NCBI GenBank assembly: GCA_900471525.1
Contig: UCEZ01000007.1
Coordinates: forward strand, 309,671 to 373,670
DNA: 64,000 nucleotides
Source of the DNA: Hyphomicrobiales bacterium
Lineage (GTDB): Bacteria; Pseudomonadota; Alphaproteobacteria; Rhizobiales; Rhizobiaceae
Direction of reading: 5' to 3'
A program made the position numbers and the translations under genes. The notes beneath the pieces are model-generated. The model was not told the origin of the DNA. It saw only the letters and a program-made list of their open reading frames with translations, and ran no database searches. Below, in pieces: positions 20,431 to 30,697 of this stretch; position 1 is the first letter of the stretch, and each line of letters starts with the position of its first letter.

Positions 20431-21527
20431 CAAGCTTTCGCTCCCCGTTTGCCAAACCCGATCAGCGCCTTCGCATCCGCATCCAGCGGCCAGCGCGAGC
20501 GGGGCGCGACATCGAGATCATCAGCCGGCAACCCTACGGCCATGCGCTCGGCACCCGCCCAGGCAATCATCGCCGCATTGTCGGTGCATAGCTGCAATGG
20601 CGGCGCGATGAAACGGAAACCGTTCTTGTCGCACAGCTCCTGCAGCGTCGCCCGCAGCGTCTGGTTTGCCGCCACGCCGCCCGCGACGACCAGCGCCGGA
20701 TTGTCAACGGTGCCGGCAAATTGTTCCTTGAAACGCGCCAAACCGCGTCCGATGCGGTCCTTCAGCGTGCGCGAAATCGCCTTCTGGAAGGAGGCGCAGA
20801 TATCGGCGATGTCCTGCTCGGTCACCGGCGCGATTGACTGCGCTGCCTGACGCACGGCGGTCTTGAGACCCGAGAAGGAGAAATCGAGGCGCGCTTCGCC
20901 GACCAGCGGACGCGGAAAGGAAAACCGATCCGGATTGCCACTTTTCGCCGCACGTTCGACCGCCGGACCACCCGGATAGGGCAGCCCAAGTAGCTTCGCC
21001 GTCTTGTCGAAAGCTTCGCCCAGCGCATCGTCGATAGTCGTGCCCCAGCGTTCGTAGACGCCGACTTGCCTGACGAGGATAAGCTGGGTATGGCCGCCGG
21101 AAACCAGCAGCATGAGATAGGGAAAGGCAAGCCCGTCCGTCAGCCGCGCCGTCAGCGCATGGCCTTCGAGATGGTTGACCGCATAGAGCGGCTTGCCCGA
21201 TGCTCGGGCGATCGCCTTGCCGGTCATCAGGCCGACGAGCAGCCCGCCAATGAGACCCGGGCCGCTGGTGGCGGCGATTGCGTCGATGTCGGAGAGCGTC
21301 ACACCGGCGCGCAAAAGCGCTTCCTCGACCAGCGTATCCAGCGCCTCGACATGGGCACGCGCGGCAATTTCCGGCACGACGCCACCATAGACGCTGTGCT
21401 CTTCCAATTGGCTCAGAACCACGTCGCCGAGGATCTCGCCATGGCCGTTTTCATCGCGCAGCACGACGGAAGCCGCGGTTTCATCGCAGCTTGTTTCGAT
21501 ACCGAGGATGCGCAGAGGCGAAGACAT
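20430..21527 (-). CDS. tsaD: tRNA N6-adenosine threonylcarbamoyltransferase TsaD
   Basis: This 365-aa TsaD/Kae1/Qri7-family enzyme transfers threonylcarbamoyl to A37 of ANN-decoding tRNAs with TsaB and TsaE. It starts [20 protein letters not shown]. The metal ligands lie in the HxxxH motif HLEGH, and the SGGHTQL motif and C-terminal [12 protein letters not shown] follow. The start at 21527 gives the standard N-terminus; the 112-residue extension is hemC antisense. It diverges from hemC across a 76-nt gap. Confidence 0.97.
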   Translation of the reverse strand: MSSPLRILGIETSCDETAASVVLRDENGHGEILGDVVLSQLEEHSVYGGVVPEIAARAHVEALDTLVEEALLRAGVTLSDIDAIAATSGPGLIGGLLVGLMTGKAIARASGKPLYAVNHLEGHALTARLTDGLAFPYLMLLVSGGHTQLILVRQVGVYERWGTTIDDALGEAFDKTAKLLGLPYPGGPAVERAAKSGNPDRFSFPRPLVGEARLDFSFSGLKTAVRQAAQSIAPVTEQDIADICASFQKAISRTLKDRIGRGLARFKEQFAGTVDNPALVVAGGVAANQTLRATLQELCDKNGFRFIAPPLQLCTDNAAMIAWAGAERMAVGLPADDLDVAPRSRWPLDADAKALIGFGKRGAKA

Positions 21528-21603
21528 GGGCCATTTTACTCGAATATTGCGGTCGCCGGGAAAGGCGGATACACGGAACTCCGGTAACAACGGATCGCAG
21601 TGG

Positions 21604-22533
21604 ATGCAAACAAAACCTTTCCGGATCGGCACGCGGGGTAGTCCCCTGGCGCTGGCGCAAGCCCACGAAACGCGGGACCGCCTGATGGCAGCGCACGGCC
21701 TGCCGTCCGAAATGTTCGAGATCGTCGTGCTCTCGACCATGGGCGACCGCATCACCGACCGCTCGCTGTCGCAAATCGGCGGCAAGGGGCTCTTCACCCA
21801 GGAACTGGAGGACATGCTTCTTTCCGGCGGGCTGGATTTTGCTGTACATTCCTCCAAGGACATGCCGACGAAGCTGCCGGACGGCCTGTTCCTGTCCGCC
21901 TATCTGCCGCGCGAGGATGCTCGCGACGCCTTCATTGGGCGCACGGCGGCGAAACTCATGAACCTGCCACAGGGCGCCACCATCGGCTCGTCGTCGTTGC
22001 GCCGCCAGGCACTGATCAAGCGGCTGCGGCCGGATATCAACGTCATCACCTATCGGGGCCTTGTCGATACCCGGCTAAGAAAACTCGCCGAAGGCCAGGT
22101 CGATGCGACGCTGCTCGCCTTCGCCGGCCTCAAGCGTCTCGGCAAGGACGACGTGCCGACCGAGATCCTCGATCCCGAAATCTTCCCCCCGGCACCCGCG
22201 CAAGGCGCCATCTGCATCGAAAGCCGCATCGGTGACGACCGGATCAATGGCCTGCTGGAAGCGATAAACGATCCAAGGACGCACGAGGCCGTGACCTGCG
22301 AACGGGCCTTTCTCTCGACCCTCGACGGTTCCTGCCGCACGCCGATCGCCGGCTATGCTGTGTCCGACGGTGACACCATCCGCTTCTCCGGCATGATTCT
22401 GACGCCGGATGGCAGCCAGCATTTTCGCGTGGCGACCGAAGGCAAGGCCGTGGATGCCGAGCAACTAGGTGCGAAAGCCGGTGACGATATCCGCCTCGAT
22501 GCCGGGCCGGATTTCTTCTCGAGCTGGACCTGA
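21604..22533 (+). CDS. hemC: Porphobilinogen deaminase
   Basis: This 309-aa enzyme condenses four porphobilinogens to hydroxymethylbilane. Visible are [24 protein letters not shown], the HSSKDMPT motif and the dipyrromethane-cofactor Cys in [10 protein letters not shown]. The start at 21604 (MQTKPF) places the first motif normally; the ribosome site is weak. It is 3 nt before hemD, the next enzyme of the pathway. Confidence 0.97.
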   Translation: MQTKPFRIGTRGSPLALAQAHETRDRLMAAHGLPSEMFEIVVLSTMGDRITDRSLSQIGGKGLFTQELEDMLLSGGLDFAVHSSKDMPTKLPDGLFLSAYLPREDARDAFIGRTAAKLMNLPQGATIGSSSLRRQALIKRLRPDINVITYRGLVDTRLRKLAEGQVDATLLAFAGLKRLGKDDVPTEILDPEIFPPAPAQGAICIESRIGDDRINGLLEAINDPRTHEAVTCERAFLSTLDGSCRTPIAGYAVSDGDTIRFSGMILTPDGSQHFRVATEGKAVDAEQLGAKAGDDIRLDAGPDFFSSWT

Positions 22534-22536
22534 GCC

Positions 22537-23259
22537 ATGCGTGTCCTTGTCACCCGGCCACAGCCTTCGGCGGCGGCAACGGCGGCAAGGCTTGAGGCAA
22601 TGGGGCATGAGGCCATCATCCTGCCGATGATGGAGGCAATCCATAGTCCCGAAGCGGCGATGGATATTTTCGCCTTTCACCATGACGCCATTGCCGTGAC
22701 GAGCGCGGAGGCAATCCGTGCTCTGATGACGATCAGGGATCAACTGACACCGCATCTGCAAACGCCGGTTTTCTGCGTTGGTGCGGCGACGGCGGAAGCG
22801 GCACGGCAACTGGGCTTTCAATCGGTCATCGCCGGACCGGGAACAGGGACCGGGCTCGCACAGCTTATCGTCGATACCCGCCCTTCGCCGCACAACGGTG
22901 TCAATCTTGCCTATCTGGCAGGCCTGCCGCGATCGGCCGGCTTCGAAACCGCCCTTCAGGAAGCGGGCTTAGCCTGCAGCGTCGCGGAGGTTTACCGAAT
23001 GTCTCCGATCCCATATGCACCCGGAGATGTCGAAAGCCTGCTCGAATCGCGCAGGCCGGACGCCGTTCTCTTTTATTCCCACGAAACCGCCAGAGCCTTC
23101 TTCGATCTCGTCGCACCGGCGGCGCAAATCTTGACATTGCGGGACATCCGTCTGCTCTGCCTCAGTGACCACGTGGCCGCAGCCGTACTGCCGCAGGGCT
23201 TCGCAACCGTTGCCGTTGCCACCAAGCCCAGCGAAGCCAGCCTTTTCGCCCTCCTCTGA
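22537..23259 (+). CDS. hemD: Uroporphyrinogen-III synthase
   Basis: This 240-aa enzyme closes and rearranges hydroxymethylbilane to uroporphyrinogen III. It begins MRVLVTRPQPSAAATA with the usual two-lobed Rossmann-like pattern, including VTSAEAIRAL and FCVGAATAEAA. HemD is poorly conserved, so the assignment leans on the neighbouring hemC and on these motifs. It starts 3 nt after the hemC stop. A 137-nt gap follows before the mitofilin gene. Confidence 0.92.
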   Translation: MRVLVTRPQPSAAATAARLEAMGHEAIILPMMEAIHSPEAAMDIFAFHHDAIAVTSAEAIRALMTIRDQLTPHLQTPVFCVGAATAEAARQLGFQSVIAGPGTGTGLAQLIVDTRPSPHNGVNLAYLAGLPRSAGFETALQEAGLACSVAEVYRMSPIPYAPGDVESLLESRRPDAVLFYSHETARAFFDLVAPAAQILTLRDIRLLCLSDHVAAAVLPQGFATVAVATKPSEASLFALL

Positions 23260-23396
23260 CCAGCCCACTTGCAGGCACGTCGCCCTTGCCTCCATCAGCA
23301 TTCAGTCAAGGAATTGTCGCTTGGGGGCTTTCCCTATTCCTGCCGCATGTCTAGGTTTAAGACAGTAGCCTTAAGCGATAACGGGAAGAGATCATC

Positions 23397-24698
23397 ATGG
23401 GACCGGAAAATCCTCCGCGCCGCTCGAAATCCGATCAGGAGCCGTTGACGATCGACCTGGAAGCCAACACGGCGACGGAAAACGCGGATAGAACCGATAC
23501 CGCCCCTGAGCGCGAAGCGGTCGTCGACGAGGCGGCGGAAATCCGCGCCGGCGAAGCCGATGAAACCGTGCGCGCCGACATTCCCGAACCGGCTGACATT
23601 CCCGAACAGGACCCGGAACCGAACAATGCTATCCGCGAATCGGATGAAGAGGACGCGCGCGCTGAAGCAGCGGCTGCAGCGTTCGCCGAAGAGCCGACCT
23701 CGGCCGCCACAGCGGCGGAGCAGCCAACCGGGCCAATTCATGCCGAACCTCGCCGCACCTCCAATTCAGGCGCGCTCGCCGCCGGCATTCTCGGCGGCCT
23801 GATCACACTTATCAGCGCCGGCGGCCTGCAATATGCCGGCGTTCTGCCGGCGCTCGGTCCCGGCGGCGATACGGCCATCGAGCAGAGCCTTGTCGGCGAA
23901 ATCGAAACCATCAAGGCACAGCTCGCCGCGGCACCGCCACCATCGGCAACAGCCGATCTCGGCCCGCTTGAGACCCGTATCGCTGAACTTGAAAAGAAAA
24001 CGGCTGACGGAAGCGGCTCGACAGCCGATGTCTCAGGTCTCGACGCGCAGATCGCCAACCTGACCGGCGAGATCGCCACGCTGAAATCGGCACTCGCAGA
24101 CGCGCAGCAATCGACGCAAGCAGCAAAGTCCGAGCTTTCGACCCGCATCGAAGCGGCCGAGAAGAAGATCGACGAGCCGGCCAGCGACGTCCAGCTCGCC
24201 CGCGCCGTGGCCGTCACCGCACTGAAGACAGCGATCGATCGCGGCGGGCCGTTCCTCGCCGAACTCGACGCCCTGAAGAGCATCGCCGCCAACGACCCGG
24301 CCGTCACCGGCCTTGCCGAGGATGCCAAGACCGGCGTTTCGCCGCGCGCCGACCTGGTACGTGACTTCCCGGCCGTGGCCGACGCCATGCTCGAGGCAAC
24401 ACAACACAGCGACCCGAACCAGGGCATCTTCTCGCGCCTGATGGACAGCGCCTCCTCCGTCATCCGCGTCCGCCCGGTGGGCAGCGTCGAGGGCGAGGGC
24501 CCGGAAGCGGTCGTCGCCCGCATCGAGGACAAGCTGACCAATGGTGATCTCAAGGGCGCAAGCCTTGAATGGGAAGCCTTGCCGGAGCCGGCGAAAACCG
24601 CCGGTGCCGATTTCAAGACGAAGCTCGACCAGCGTATCCGTGTCGAAGGGTTGATCGATGCGACCGTCGCCGGCGCGATGACGGCCAACCAGGGCTAA
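23397..24698 (+). CDS. Mitofilin/Mic60-like inner-membrane protein
   Basis: This 433-aa protein has a very acidic N-terminal cytoplasmic segment (about 1-115), one membrane helix (about 125-150, SGALAAGILGGLITLISAGG), a long coiled-coil region (about 160-260) and a C-terminal helical domain ending VEGLIDATVAGAMTANQG. This matches alphaproteobacterial homologues of mitochondrial Mic60, which shape intracytoplasmic or inner membranes and are known next to hem genes. It sits between hemD and hemY, 10 nt before hemY. Function in membrane architecture here is inferred from family and position. Confidence 0.8.
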   Translation: MGPENPPRRSKSDQEPLTIDLEANTATENADRTDTAPEREAVVDEAAEIRAGEADETVRADIPEPADIPEQDPEPNNAIRESDEEDARAEAAAAAFAEEPTSAATAAEQPTGPIHAEPRRTSNSGALAAGILGGLITLISAGGLQYAGVLPALGPGGDTAIEQSLVGEIETIKAQLAAAPPPSATADLGPLETRIAELEKKTADGSGSTADVSGLDAQIANLTGEIATLKSALADAQQSTQAAKSELSTRIEAAEKKIDEPASDVQLARAVAVTALKTAIDRGGPFLAELDALKSIAANDPAVTGLAEDAKTGVSPRADLVRDFPAVADAMLEATQHSDPNQGIFSRLMDSASSVIRVRPVGSVEGEGPEAVVARIEDKLTNGDLKGASLEWEALPEPAKTAGADFKTKLDQRIRVEGLIDATVAGAMTANQG

Positions 24699-24708
24699 GG
24701 AAGAGTTC

Positions 24709-26364
24709 ATGATCCGTATTCTGTTCTACGTCCTCATCGTCCTGGCCCTTGGTGCCGGTTTCGCCTGGCTGGCCGATCGTCCCGGCGAGCTGTCAGTGAT
24801 CTGGCAGGGACAACGCATCGAGATGAGCCTGATGGTGGCGGCAACCTTGCTTGCTTCGCTGATCGCCGCCGTCCTGATCGTCGTGTGGCTGATCCGTGTC
24901 GTCTGGCTCTCTCCCCACTCGATCTCCCGCTATTTCCGAGCCCGCAAGCGCGACCGTGGCTACCAGGCGCTCTCAACCGGCCTGATCGCTGCAGGTGCCG
25001 GTGACAGCGCTCTTGCCCGCAAGATGACAGCCCGCACGCGTGGGCTCATCAGTTCCGACCAGGAGCCGCTGATCCATCTGCTCGAAGCGCAAACGGCGCT
25101 GATCGAAGGCAAATACGACGACGCCCGCAAGAAATTCGAGCTGATGGCCGACGATCCGGAAACCCGCGAACTCGGCCTGCGCGGCCTCTATCTCGAAGCC
25201 AAGCGGCTGGGTGCCAACGAAGCGGCGCGGCAATATGCCGAGCGTGCCGCCGACAAGGCGCCGCACCTGCCCTGGGCGACGCTGGCAGCGCTCGACTATC
25301 GCAGCCAGACCGGCCAGTGGGACGAAGCCATCCGCCTCCTCGACCAGAGCCGCGCCGGCCACGTCATCGACCGCAAGGAGGCCGACCGCAAGAAGGCCGT
25401 GCTTCTGACGGCGCGCGCCAGCGAAAAACTGGAGGCCGATCCGAAGGGCGCCCGTGACGATGCCCAGGCAGCGCTCAAGCTTGCCGAGGATCTGATTCCG
25501 GCGGGCCTGATCGCCGCCAAGGCTCTGTTTCGTGAGGACAATCTGCGCAAGGCCGCTTCCATCCTGGAAAAACTCTGGAAACAGGACCCGCATCCGGAAG
25601 TCGCCAGGCTCTATGTTCGTGCCCGCAACGGCGATTCGGCCTCCGACCGGCTGAAGCGCGCCAACAAGCTCGAAGCGCTAAGACCGAACAATGCCGTCGC
25701 GCTGGCCACCGTCGCCGAAAGCGCTCTGGAAGCACGCGAACTGCCGCTCGCCCGCGCCAAGGCCGAAGCCGCCGCCCGCATCCAACCGAACGAAGGTATC
25801 TTCCTGCTCTTGGCCGATATCGAGGAAGCCGATACCGGTGACGACGGCCGCATCCGCCACTGGATGAACCAGGCGCTGAAAAGCCCGCGCGATCCGGCCT
25901 GGACGGCTGACGGCGTCACCGCGCCGGAATGGCTGCCGGTCTCGCCGGTCAGCGGCCGGCTTGATGCTTTCGAGTGGAAACAACCGGTCGCCCAGATTGC
26001 AGGTCCGGTCGAGGAAGGCACGGTCGATGTCGCCGACGAAGCGATCCGCAGCCTGCCGCCGGTTGCCATCGTGCATCAGCGTCCAGAACCGGAGCCGCAG
26101 CCCGAACGCGCCGCGACGCCGGCCAAGACGCGCGCTGTGGTCGAAACAGCCGAAAAACCCGAAGAAGTGGTCGTCCAGACCATCGCCGTGCCTGCACCGA
26201 CCGAATCGGTGATCGTGCCGCAAACGGTGAAGGTCGAACCGAAGCCGAAGCCTGTCAAAACCGACGAGACCACCGTCGAGCCGTTCTTCGGACGTCCGCC
26301 GGATGATCCAGGCGTGCGTGATGGCAGCAAACCATTGAAAAAGAGCACTTTTCGCCTGTTTTGA
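24709..26364 (+). CDS. hemY: HemY-like TPR membrane protein
   Basis: This 551-aa protein has two N-terminal membrane helices (about 1-22 and 40-66), the HemY_N signature HSISRYFRARKRDRGYQALSTGLIAAGAGD, then TPR-type helical repeats to about residue 400. The tail is low-complexity and Pro/Glu/Val-rich, ending in KKSTFRLF. The family lies in hem operons but is distinct from the HemY/HemG protoporphyrinogen oxidases; its biochemical role is unresolved. A good ribosome site (AAGGAAGAG) overlaps the mitofilin stop. Confidence 0.9.
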   Translation: MIRILFYVLIVLALGAGFAWLADRPGELSVIWQGQRIEMSLMVAATLLASLIAAVLIVVWLIRVVWLSPHSISRYFRARKRDRGYQALSTGLIAAGAGDSALARKMTARTRGLISSDQEPLIHLLEAQTALIEGKYDDARKKFELMADDPETRELGLRGLYLEAKRLGANEAARQYAERAADKAPHLPWATLAALDYRSQTGQWDEAIRLLDQSRAGHVIDRKEADRKKAVLLTARASEKLEADPKGARDDAQAALKLAEDLIPAGLIAAKALFREDNLRKAASILEKLWKQDPHPEVARLYVRARNGDSASDRLKRANKLEALRPNNAVALATVAESALEARELPLARAKAEAAARIQPNEGIFLLLADIEEADTGDDGRIRHWMNQALKSPRDPAWTADGVTAPEWLPVSPVSGRLDAFEWKQPVAQIAGPVEEGTVDVADEAIRSLPPVAIVHQRPEPEPQPERAATPAKTRAVVETAEKPEEVVVQTIAVPAPTESVIVPQTVKVEPKPKPVKTDETTVEPFFGRPPDDPGVRDGSKPLKKSTFRLF

Positions 26365-26393
26365 GAAGAAACCCCGATTTTTGACGGAAAAGC

Positions 26394-26879
26394 ATGTTTG
26401 ACCGATTGCGAACTTTCCTCGACAGCCTGACCGGGAGCGGCCCGTCCGCCATCCAGCCCGGCGATCCGCGCATCGCCATCATGGCGCTCTGCATCCAGGT
26501 GATGGAGGCGGACGGCGAGATCCACGAGAAGGAGCGCAAAAAGGTCCGCTCCATGATCAAGGATCATTACAAGCTGGATGATGCGGCGCTCGACGCACTG
26601 ATCGCCGCCGGCGAGACGGCGGAGAGCCAGGCCATCGACTTTTTCCGCTTCACTTCCGATATCAAGCGGCATTTTTCCGAGGAGCAGCGGATCGACCTTG
26701 TCGGCATGCTGTGGGAGATTGTCTATGCCGACGGCAAGCGCAGCGAAATGGAAGATCACGTGATCTGGCGGATCGCCGATCTGCTCGGCGTTTCCGGCAG
26801 GGACAGGATCATGAAGCGGCAGGAGGTGGCCGCCAAACTCGACGTCGCGGAGGAGGCAACCGCGCAACAGGAAGAGTGA
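26394..26879 (+). CDS. TerB-like protein
   Basis: This 161-aa all-helical acidic protein shows the TerB-type pattern: VMEADGEIHEKERKKV early, and VYADGKRSEMEDHVIWRIADLLG in the C-terminal half. These two acidic D-G-E/K repeats are the family metal-binding signatures. Stand-alone members are not tied to tellurite resistance. It follows hemY by 29 nt and is 1 nt from the next gene, so it appears to be part of the hem operon tail. Confidence 0.8.
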   Translation: MFDRLRTFLDSLTGSGPSAIQPGDPRIAIMALCIQVMEADGEIHEKERKKVRSMIKDHYKLDDAALDALIAAGETAESQAIDFFRFTSDIKRHFSEEQRIDLVGMLWEIVYADGKRSEMEDHVIWRIADLLGVSGRDRIMKRQEVAAKLDVAEEATAQQEE

Positions 26880-26880
26880 A

Positions 26881-27624
26881 ATGCTTTTCGACGACCGCAC
26901 GTTCGCCATGCGCACGACCGGCAAACCGGTCCTGATCATCCTGCATCAGGAACACTCCAGCCCCGGCCGCGTCGGACATCTCCTGCTTGAAAAGGGACTG
27001 GGCCTTGACATTCGCCGCCCGGTGCTGGGCGATCCCCTGCCCTCGACACTCGAAGATCATGCCGGTGCCGTCGTCTTCGGCGGGCCGATGAGCGCCAATG
27101 ACAACGAGGACTATGTCCGCCGCGAGATCGACTGGCTCTCCGTCCCTTTGTCGGAAAACAAGCCCCTCCTCGGCATCTGCCTCGGTGCCCAGATGCTGGT
27201 TCGCCATCTCGGCGGTGTCGTGGGTCCCCACCACGAAGGACAGACGGAAATCGGTTGGTATCCGTTACAGGCCACCGAAAAAGGCCGCGCGCTGATGGAG
27301 TGGCCGTCGATGGTCTACCAGTTCCACCGCGAAGGCTTCGACCTGCCGGCCGGGGCAGAGCTGCTCGCCTCCGGCAAGACCTATCCCAACCAGGCTTTCC
27401 GCTATGGCGAAAACGCTTGGGGCATCCAGTTCCACGGCGAATTGACGCGCGTGATGATGCACCGCTGGGTCGTGCATGGGGCGCACCGGTTTGACCTCCC
27501 CGGCGCGCAGCTTGGCCGCGCGCATCTGGAGGGCCGCATGGACCATGACGCACCGCTGCGCGCCTGGATGGACCGCTTCCTCACCCATATCTTCCAGCGA
27601 CAGGGCGAAAAGGTCAGTATCTGA
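26881..27624 (+). CDS. Class I glutamine amidotransferase
   Basis: This 247-aa GATase1 domain protein has the nucleophile elbow GICLGAQML (C100) and the His/Glu of the triad in FHGELT (H185, E187). An early FGGPMSAND oxyanion segment is also present. No synthetase domain is fused, so it resembles stand-alone GMP-synthase-like or gamma-glutamyl hydrolase-type proteins. The start at 26881 has AGGAAGAG at good spacing and is 1 nt after the terB-like stop. The acceptor is unknown. Confidence 0.88.
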   Translation: MLFDDRTFAMRTTGKPVLIILHQEHSSPGRVGHLLLEKGLGLDIRRPVLGDPLPSTLEDHAGAVVFGGPMSANDNEDYVRREIDWLSVPLSENKPLLGICLGAQMLVRHLGGVVGPHHEGQTEIGWYPLQATEKGRALMEWPSMVYQFHREGFDLPAGAELLASGKTYPNQAFRYGENAWGIQFHGELTRVMMHRWVVHGAHRFDLPGAQLGRAHLEGRMDHDAPLRAWMDRFLTHIFQRQGEKVSI

Positions 27625-27627
27625 CGA

Positions 27628-28869
27628 TCACGCCTTGCGGTCCGGCGCATTGAGCGAATCGATCTTGCGCAATTGCGGAAAGCCGAGCGCCCAGATGACG
27701 GCGACCGCGAGCGTGCCGACGCCGCCAATCACCACGGCCGGAACCGCGCCGATGATATGCGCCATCGTCCCCGCGCGGAATTCGCCAAGCTCGTTGGAGG
27801 CGCCGACGAAGACCATGTTGACGGCATTGACGCGGCCGCGCACAGCATCCGGCGTCCAGAGCGCGATCAGTGTTTCGCGCACATAGACCGAGATCATGTC
27901 CGCCCCGCCCATCAGCATCAGCGCGACGATCGACAGCCACGCAACCTCTGACAGACCGAAGACGATGGTACCGATGCCGAACAGCGCCACACCGGCAAAC
28001 ATCAGCGCGCCCGCATTGTGGCGGATGGGATAGGCGGCCAGCGTCACCGCGACGAGGATGGCGCCGATGCCCGGTGCGGCCCGCAAAAGGCCGAGGCCGA
28101 GCGGCCCGAGCACAAGGATTTCGCTGGCAAAGACCGGCATGAGCGCGACGGCGCCGCCGAGCAGAACCGCGAACAGATCGAGCGAGATCGCGCCGAGAAC
28201 GACCTTTTCGGTGCGGATGAACTTGAAACCCGCAAGAACCGAAGTCCAGTCGCGCGGCTCGCTGAGGCTGTGCTGCGCCGGCTTCTCGATCATCCCGACA
28301 AGGATGGCTGCGAGGACAAGGAAGGCGAGTGCGACGGAATAGGCGACGGTAGCGCTGACGCCATAAAGCAAACCGCCGGCGACTGGTCCGAGGATCGCAG
28401 CCGTCTGCCAGGAGGACGAATTCCAGGCGATCGCGTTCGACAGGTCATGGGCCGGAACGAGGTTCGGTGCCAGCGACTGCACCGCCGGCGCCATGAAGGC
28501 GCGCTCGATGCCGAAGACGATCAGGATGGCAAAGACCGGCCAAGGCGAAAAGGCGTCGGCGATTGTCAGGCCCAGCAGCGCCGCGGCGCAGACAGCGCTG
28601 ATGATCATGCAGATCGAGACGATCATCCGCCTGGAGTGGCGGTCGGCGACCGATCCCGTCACCAGGATGAGCACCAGCGACGGCAGGAACTGGAAGAGAC
28701 CGATCAGGCCGAGATAGAGCGTGTTCTGCGTCTGCTCATACATCTGCCAGCCGACCGAGACACTGACGATCTGGATGGCGAAGGATGCGAGGAAGCGAGC
28801 GAAGAAGAAACGGGCGTAGGAGACATGCCGGAACGCGGCGAACCGGTCTGCACCCTGAAGGACGGACAT
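27628..28869 (-). CDS. MFS transporter (EntS-like)
   Basis: This 413-aa major facilitator protein has twelve predicted helices. It begins MSVLQGADRFAAFRHVSYARFFFARFLASF and has the loop 2-3 motif TGSVADRHSRRM. The pattern resembles the enterobactin exporter EntS/DUF894 group, so efflux of a small molecule is likely; the substrate is unknown. The start at 28869 fits the family entry, while the longer frame is not supported. It is convergent with the amidotransferase, with only 3 nt between stops. Confidence 0.88.
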   Translation of the reverse strand: MSVLQGADRFAAFRHVSYARFFFARFLASFAIQIVSVSVGWQMYEQTQNTLYLGLIGLFQFLPSLVLILVTGSVADRHSRRMIVSICMIISAVCAAALLGLTIADAFSPWPVFAILIVFGIERAFMAPAVQSLAPNLVPAHDLSNAIAWNSSSWQTAAILGPVAGGLLYGVSATVAYSVALAFLVLAAILVGMIEKPAQHSLSEPRDWTSVLAGFKFIRTEKVVLGAISLDLFAVLLGGAVALMPVFASEILVLGPLGLGLLRAAPGIGAILVAVTLAAYPIRHNAGALMFAGVALFGIGTIVFGLSEVAWLSIVALMLMGGADMISVYVRETLIALWTPDAVRGRVNAVNMVFVGASNELGEFRAGTMAHIIGAVPAVVIGGVGTLAVAVIWALGFPQLRKIDSLNAPDRKA

Positions 28870-29001
28870 GCGGCGATCTTTCCGATGTGCGACAGGCAAC
28901 TCACCCGTCGTATTAAACATGTTTTGCCGCGTGTGGCACACGGACTTGCCGGTTTAGTCGTCAATGTCTACATGTCTGTCAACAACGAATTGGAGACCGG
29001 C

Positions 29002-29301
29002 ATGCTTGCTGTCATTGCGACCCTGAATTTCATTATCAACATTGCGTGGTTCCTGGTCATCGCCTCGGCCATCTTTTCCTGGCTCTACGCGTTCAACGTC
29101 ATCAACGTGAACAATCAGGCGATCAACATGATCGGCCGCTCGCTCTACCAGTTGACCGAGCCGCTGTACCGACCGATCCGCCGCGTGCTTCCGGACATGG
29201 GCGGTGTCGACCTTTCGCCGCTGGTGGTCCTGGTGATCCTTTATTTCATCTGGTACCTCCTCAACACGACGATCGCCGCAGCACTGCTCGGCGGCATGTA
29301 A
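29002..29301 (+). CDS. YggT family membrane protein
   Basis: This 99-aa protein has two to three membrane helices and the YggT signature YRPIRRVLPDMGGVDLSPLV (about residues 56-75). The family is associated with osmotic tolerance and lateral membrane organisation in other bacteria, without a defined reaction. The start at 29002 has a GGAG site. It is a single-gene unit followed by a strong terminator. Confidence 0.9.
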   Translation: MLAVIATLNFIINIAWFLVIASAIFSWLYAFNVINVNNQAINMIGRSLYQLTEPLYRPIRRVLPDMGGVDLSPLVVLVILYFIWYLLNTTIAAALLGGM

Positions 29302-29332
29302 GTCTGGAGCCAACGGCTCCTGTCAGGCATGA

Positions 29333-29367
29333 AAAAGCCTCCGGATCGGCCTGATCCGGAGGCTTTT
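29333..29367. terminator. Bidirectional intrinsic terminator
   Basis: A perfect 15-bp stem (29333-29347 pairs with 29353-29367) closes a 5-nt loop and is flanked by AAAA on one side and TTTT on the other. It can therefore end both yggT (plus) and ppa (minus) transcripts, which converge here. Confidence 0.92.
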
Positions 29368-29393
29368 GATTTTAGGCATTCCCGCCGTGTTGC

Positions 29394-29927
29394 TTACTTC
29401 GCGGCCTTGGCGCGCTCGATTGCTTCGACGATCAGCTGCTGGGCGACGGTGACATCCTTCCAGCCGAAGATCTTCACCCATTTTCCAGGCTCCAGATCCT
29501 TGTAGTGCTCGAAGAAGTGCTCGATCTGCTGCAAGGTGATTTCCGGCAGGTCGGTATAGTCCTTGACCTTATCGTAGCGCTTGGTCAGGTGATAGCTCGG
29601 AACGGCGATGATCTTTTCGTCCTTGCCCGAATTGTCTTCCATCATCATGACGCCGATCGGGCGCACATTGATGACGCAGCCGGGAACCAGCGGACGGGTC
29701 GAGGCGATCAGCACGTCGATCGGGTCGCCGTCATCCGACAGCGTATGCGGCACGAAGCCGTAATTGCCCGGATAGGTCATCGGCGTATAGAGGAAGCGAT
29801 CGACCACCAGCGTGCCGGCTTCCTTGTCCATTTCATACTTGATCGGATGTCCGCCGACCGGAACTTCGACGATCACGTTGATATCTTCAGGCGGATTCTT
29901 GCCGATGGAAATTGCATCAATACGCAT
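29394..29927 (-). CDS. ppa: Inorganic pyrophosphatase (family I)
   Basis: This 177-aa soluble pyrophosphatase hydrolyses pyrophosphate to two phosphates with Mg2+. The family I signature DGDPIDVLI is present, with the conserved [14 protein letters not shown] stretch and [17 protein letters not shown]. The start at 29927 (MRIDAISIG) matches the family N-terminus and has a GGGGG-type site; the extended frame upstream is unsupported. It is transcribed alone. Confidence 0.97.
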   Translation of the reverse strand: MRIDAISIGKNPPEDINVIVEVPVGGHPIKYEMDKEAGTLVVDRFLYTPMTYPGNYGFVPHTLSDDGDPIDVLIASTRPLVPGCVINVRPIGVMMMEDNSGKDEKIIAVPSYHLTKRYDKVKDYTDLPEITLQQIEHFFEHYKDLEPGKWVKIFGWKDVTVAQQLIVEAIERAKAAK

Positions 29928-30076
29928 GTTTTCCCCCAAGGGTCTGATGTGTGGCTGGCGTTCCCGATAAAGGGAAACATGACGCGGCGCAACATTACTT
30001 TCGTCATGAGGGGAAAAATGCAAGGTTTGCGCGAATAATCGCGAACGCCGCAACGTCCCCTGAACGAGGAGTGCCG

Positions 30077-30691
30077 ATGATGACCCGTGTACGCATATTT
30101 CCGCTCGTTCTTCTTCTGGCAGCTGCGCCCGTCGCGGCGCATGCCAATGACAGCACCTATACCGACCTCGACACCGATCACTGCAAGACGCTGTCCGAGG
30201 AAGACTCCGAAGGCGGCGGCATATCGCTGCAATGCAAGGGGTTCAAGGATTACCCGGTCTACTTCAAGGAAGGCGATTTGCGCCAGAGCATCCTCTACGG
30301 TCCCGCCAGCAACGCCTCCATCGAGGACATCTTTGAAAGCTTTGAGCCTTTCAATCACACCGCGCGAAAGATCGAATGGCGGCTCGGCCCGGACGGCAAG
30401 CCGACGGCGACCATTCTCCGCTGGTTCATCGAGAATATCGATCCGGCGACCGGCGAACCGTCGCCGAAAGTCCAAGGCCAGGTTCTCGTCGTCTCGAAAG
30501 TGGCTGGCCAGGACGGGATGGGCTGCGTCATCGGTTATGTCGATGCGCTTGCCAATCCGGAGCCCAACGTGATGGCCCGGCAGATCGCCGATACCAAGGC
30601 CGAGGGTTTCGCCTGTGGCACCGACAGCGCCGACTTTCACGGCAATCGCGGGTCGACCGCAGCCGAACCCACCCATGTTTTTCCGGAATAG
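30077..30691 (+). CDS. Hypothetical exported protein
   Basis: This 204-aa protein has a signal peptide ([23 protein letters not shown]) and a mature part that begins [20 protein letters not shown]. Two further Cys lie in ISLQCKG and MGCVIGY, and one in FACGTDS. I do not recognise a named domain. Many proteins with a start like YTDLDLDTCTTL are small periplasmic proteins of unknown role. The start at 30077 has a GAGGAG site. It stands between ppa (divergent) and a convergent GNAT gene. Confidence 0.75.
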   Translation: MMTRVRIFPLVLLLAAAPVAAHANDSTYTDLDTDHCKTLSEEDSEGGGISLQCKGFKDYPVYFKEGDLRQSILYGPASNASIEDIFESFEPFNHTARKIEWRLGPDGKPTATILRWFIENIDPATGEPSPKVQGQVLVVSKVAGQDGMGCVIGYVDALANPEPNVMARQIADTKAEGFACGTDSADFHGNRGSTAAEPTHVFPE

Positions 30692-30697
30692 TGCCGT

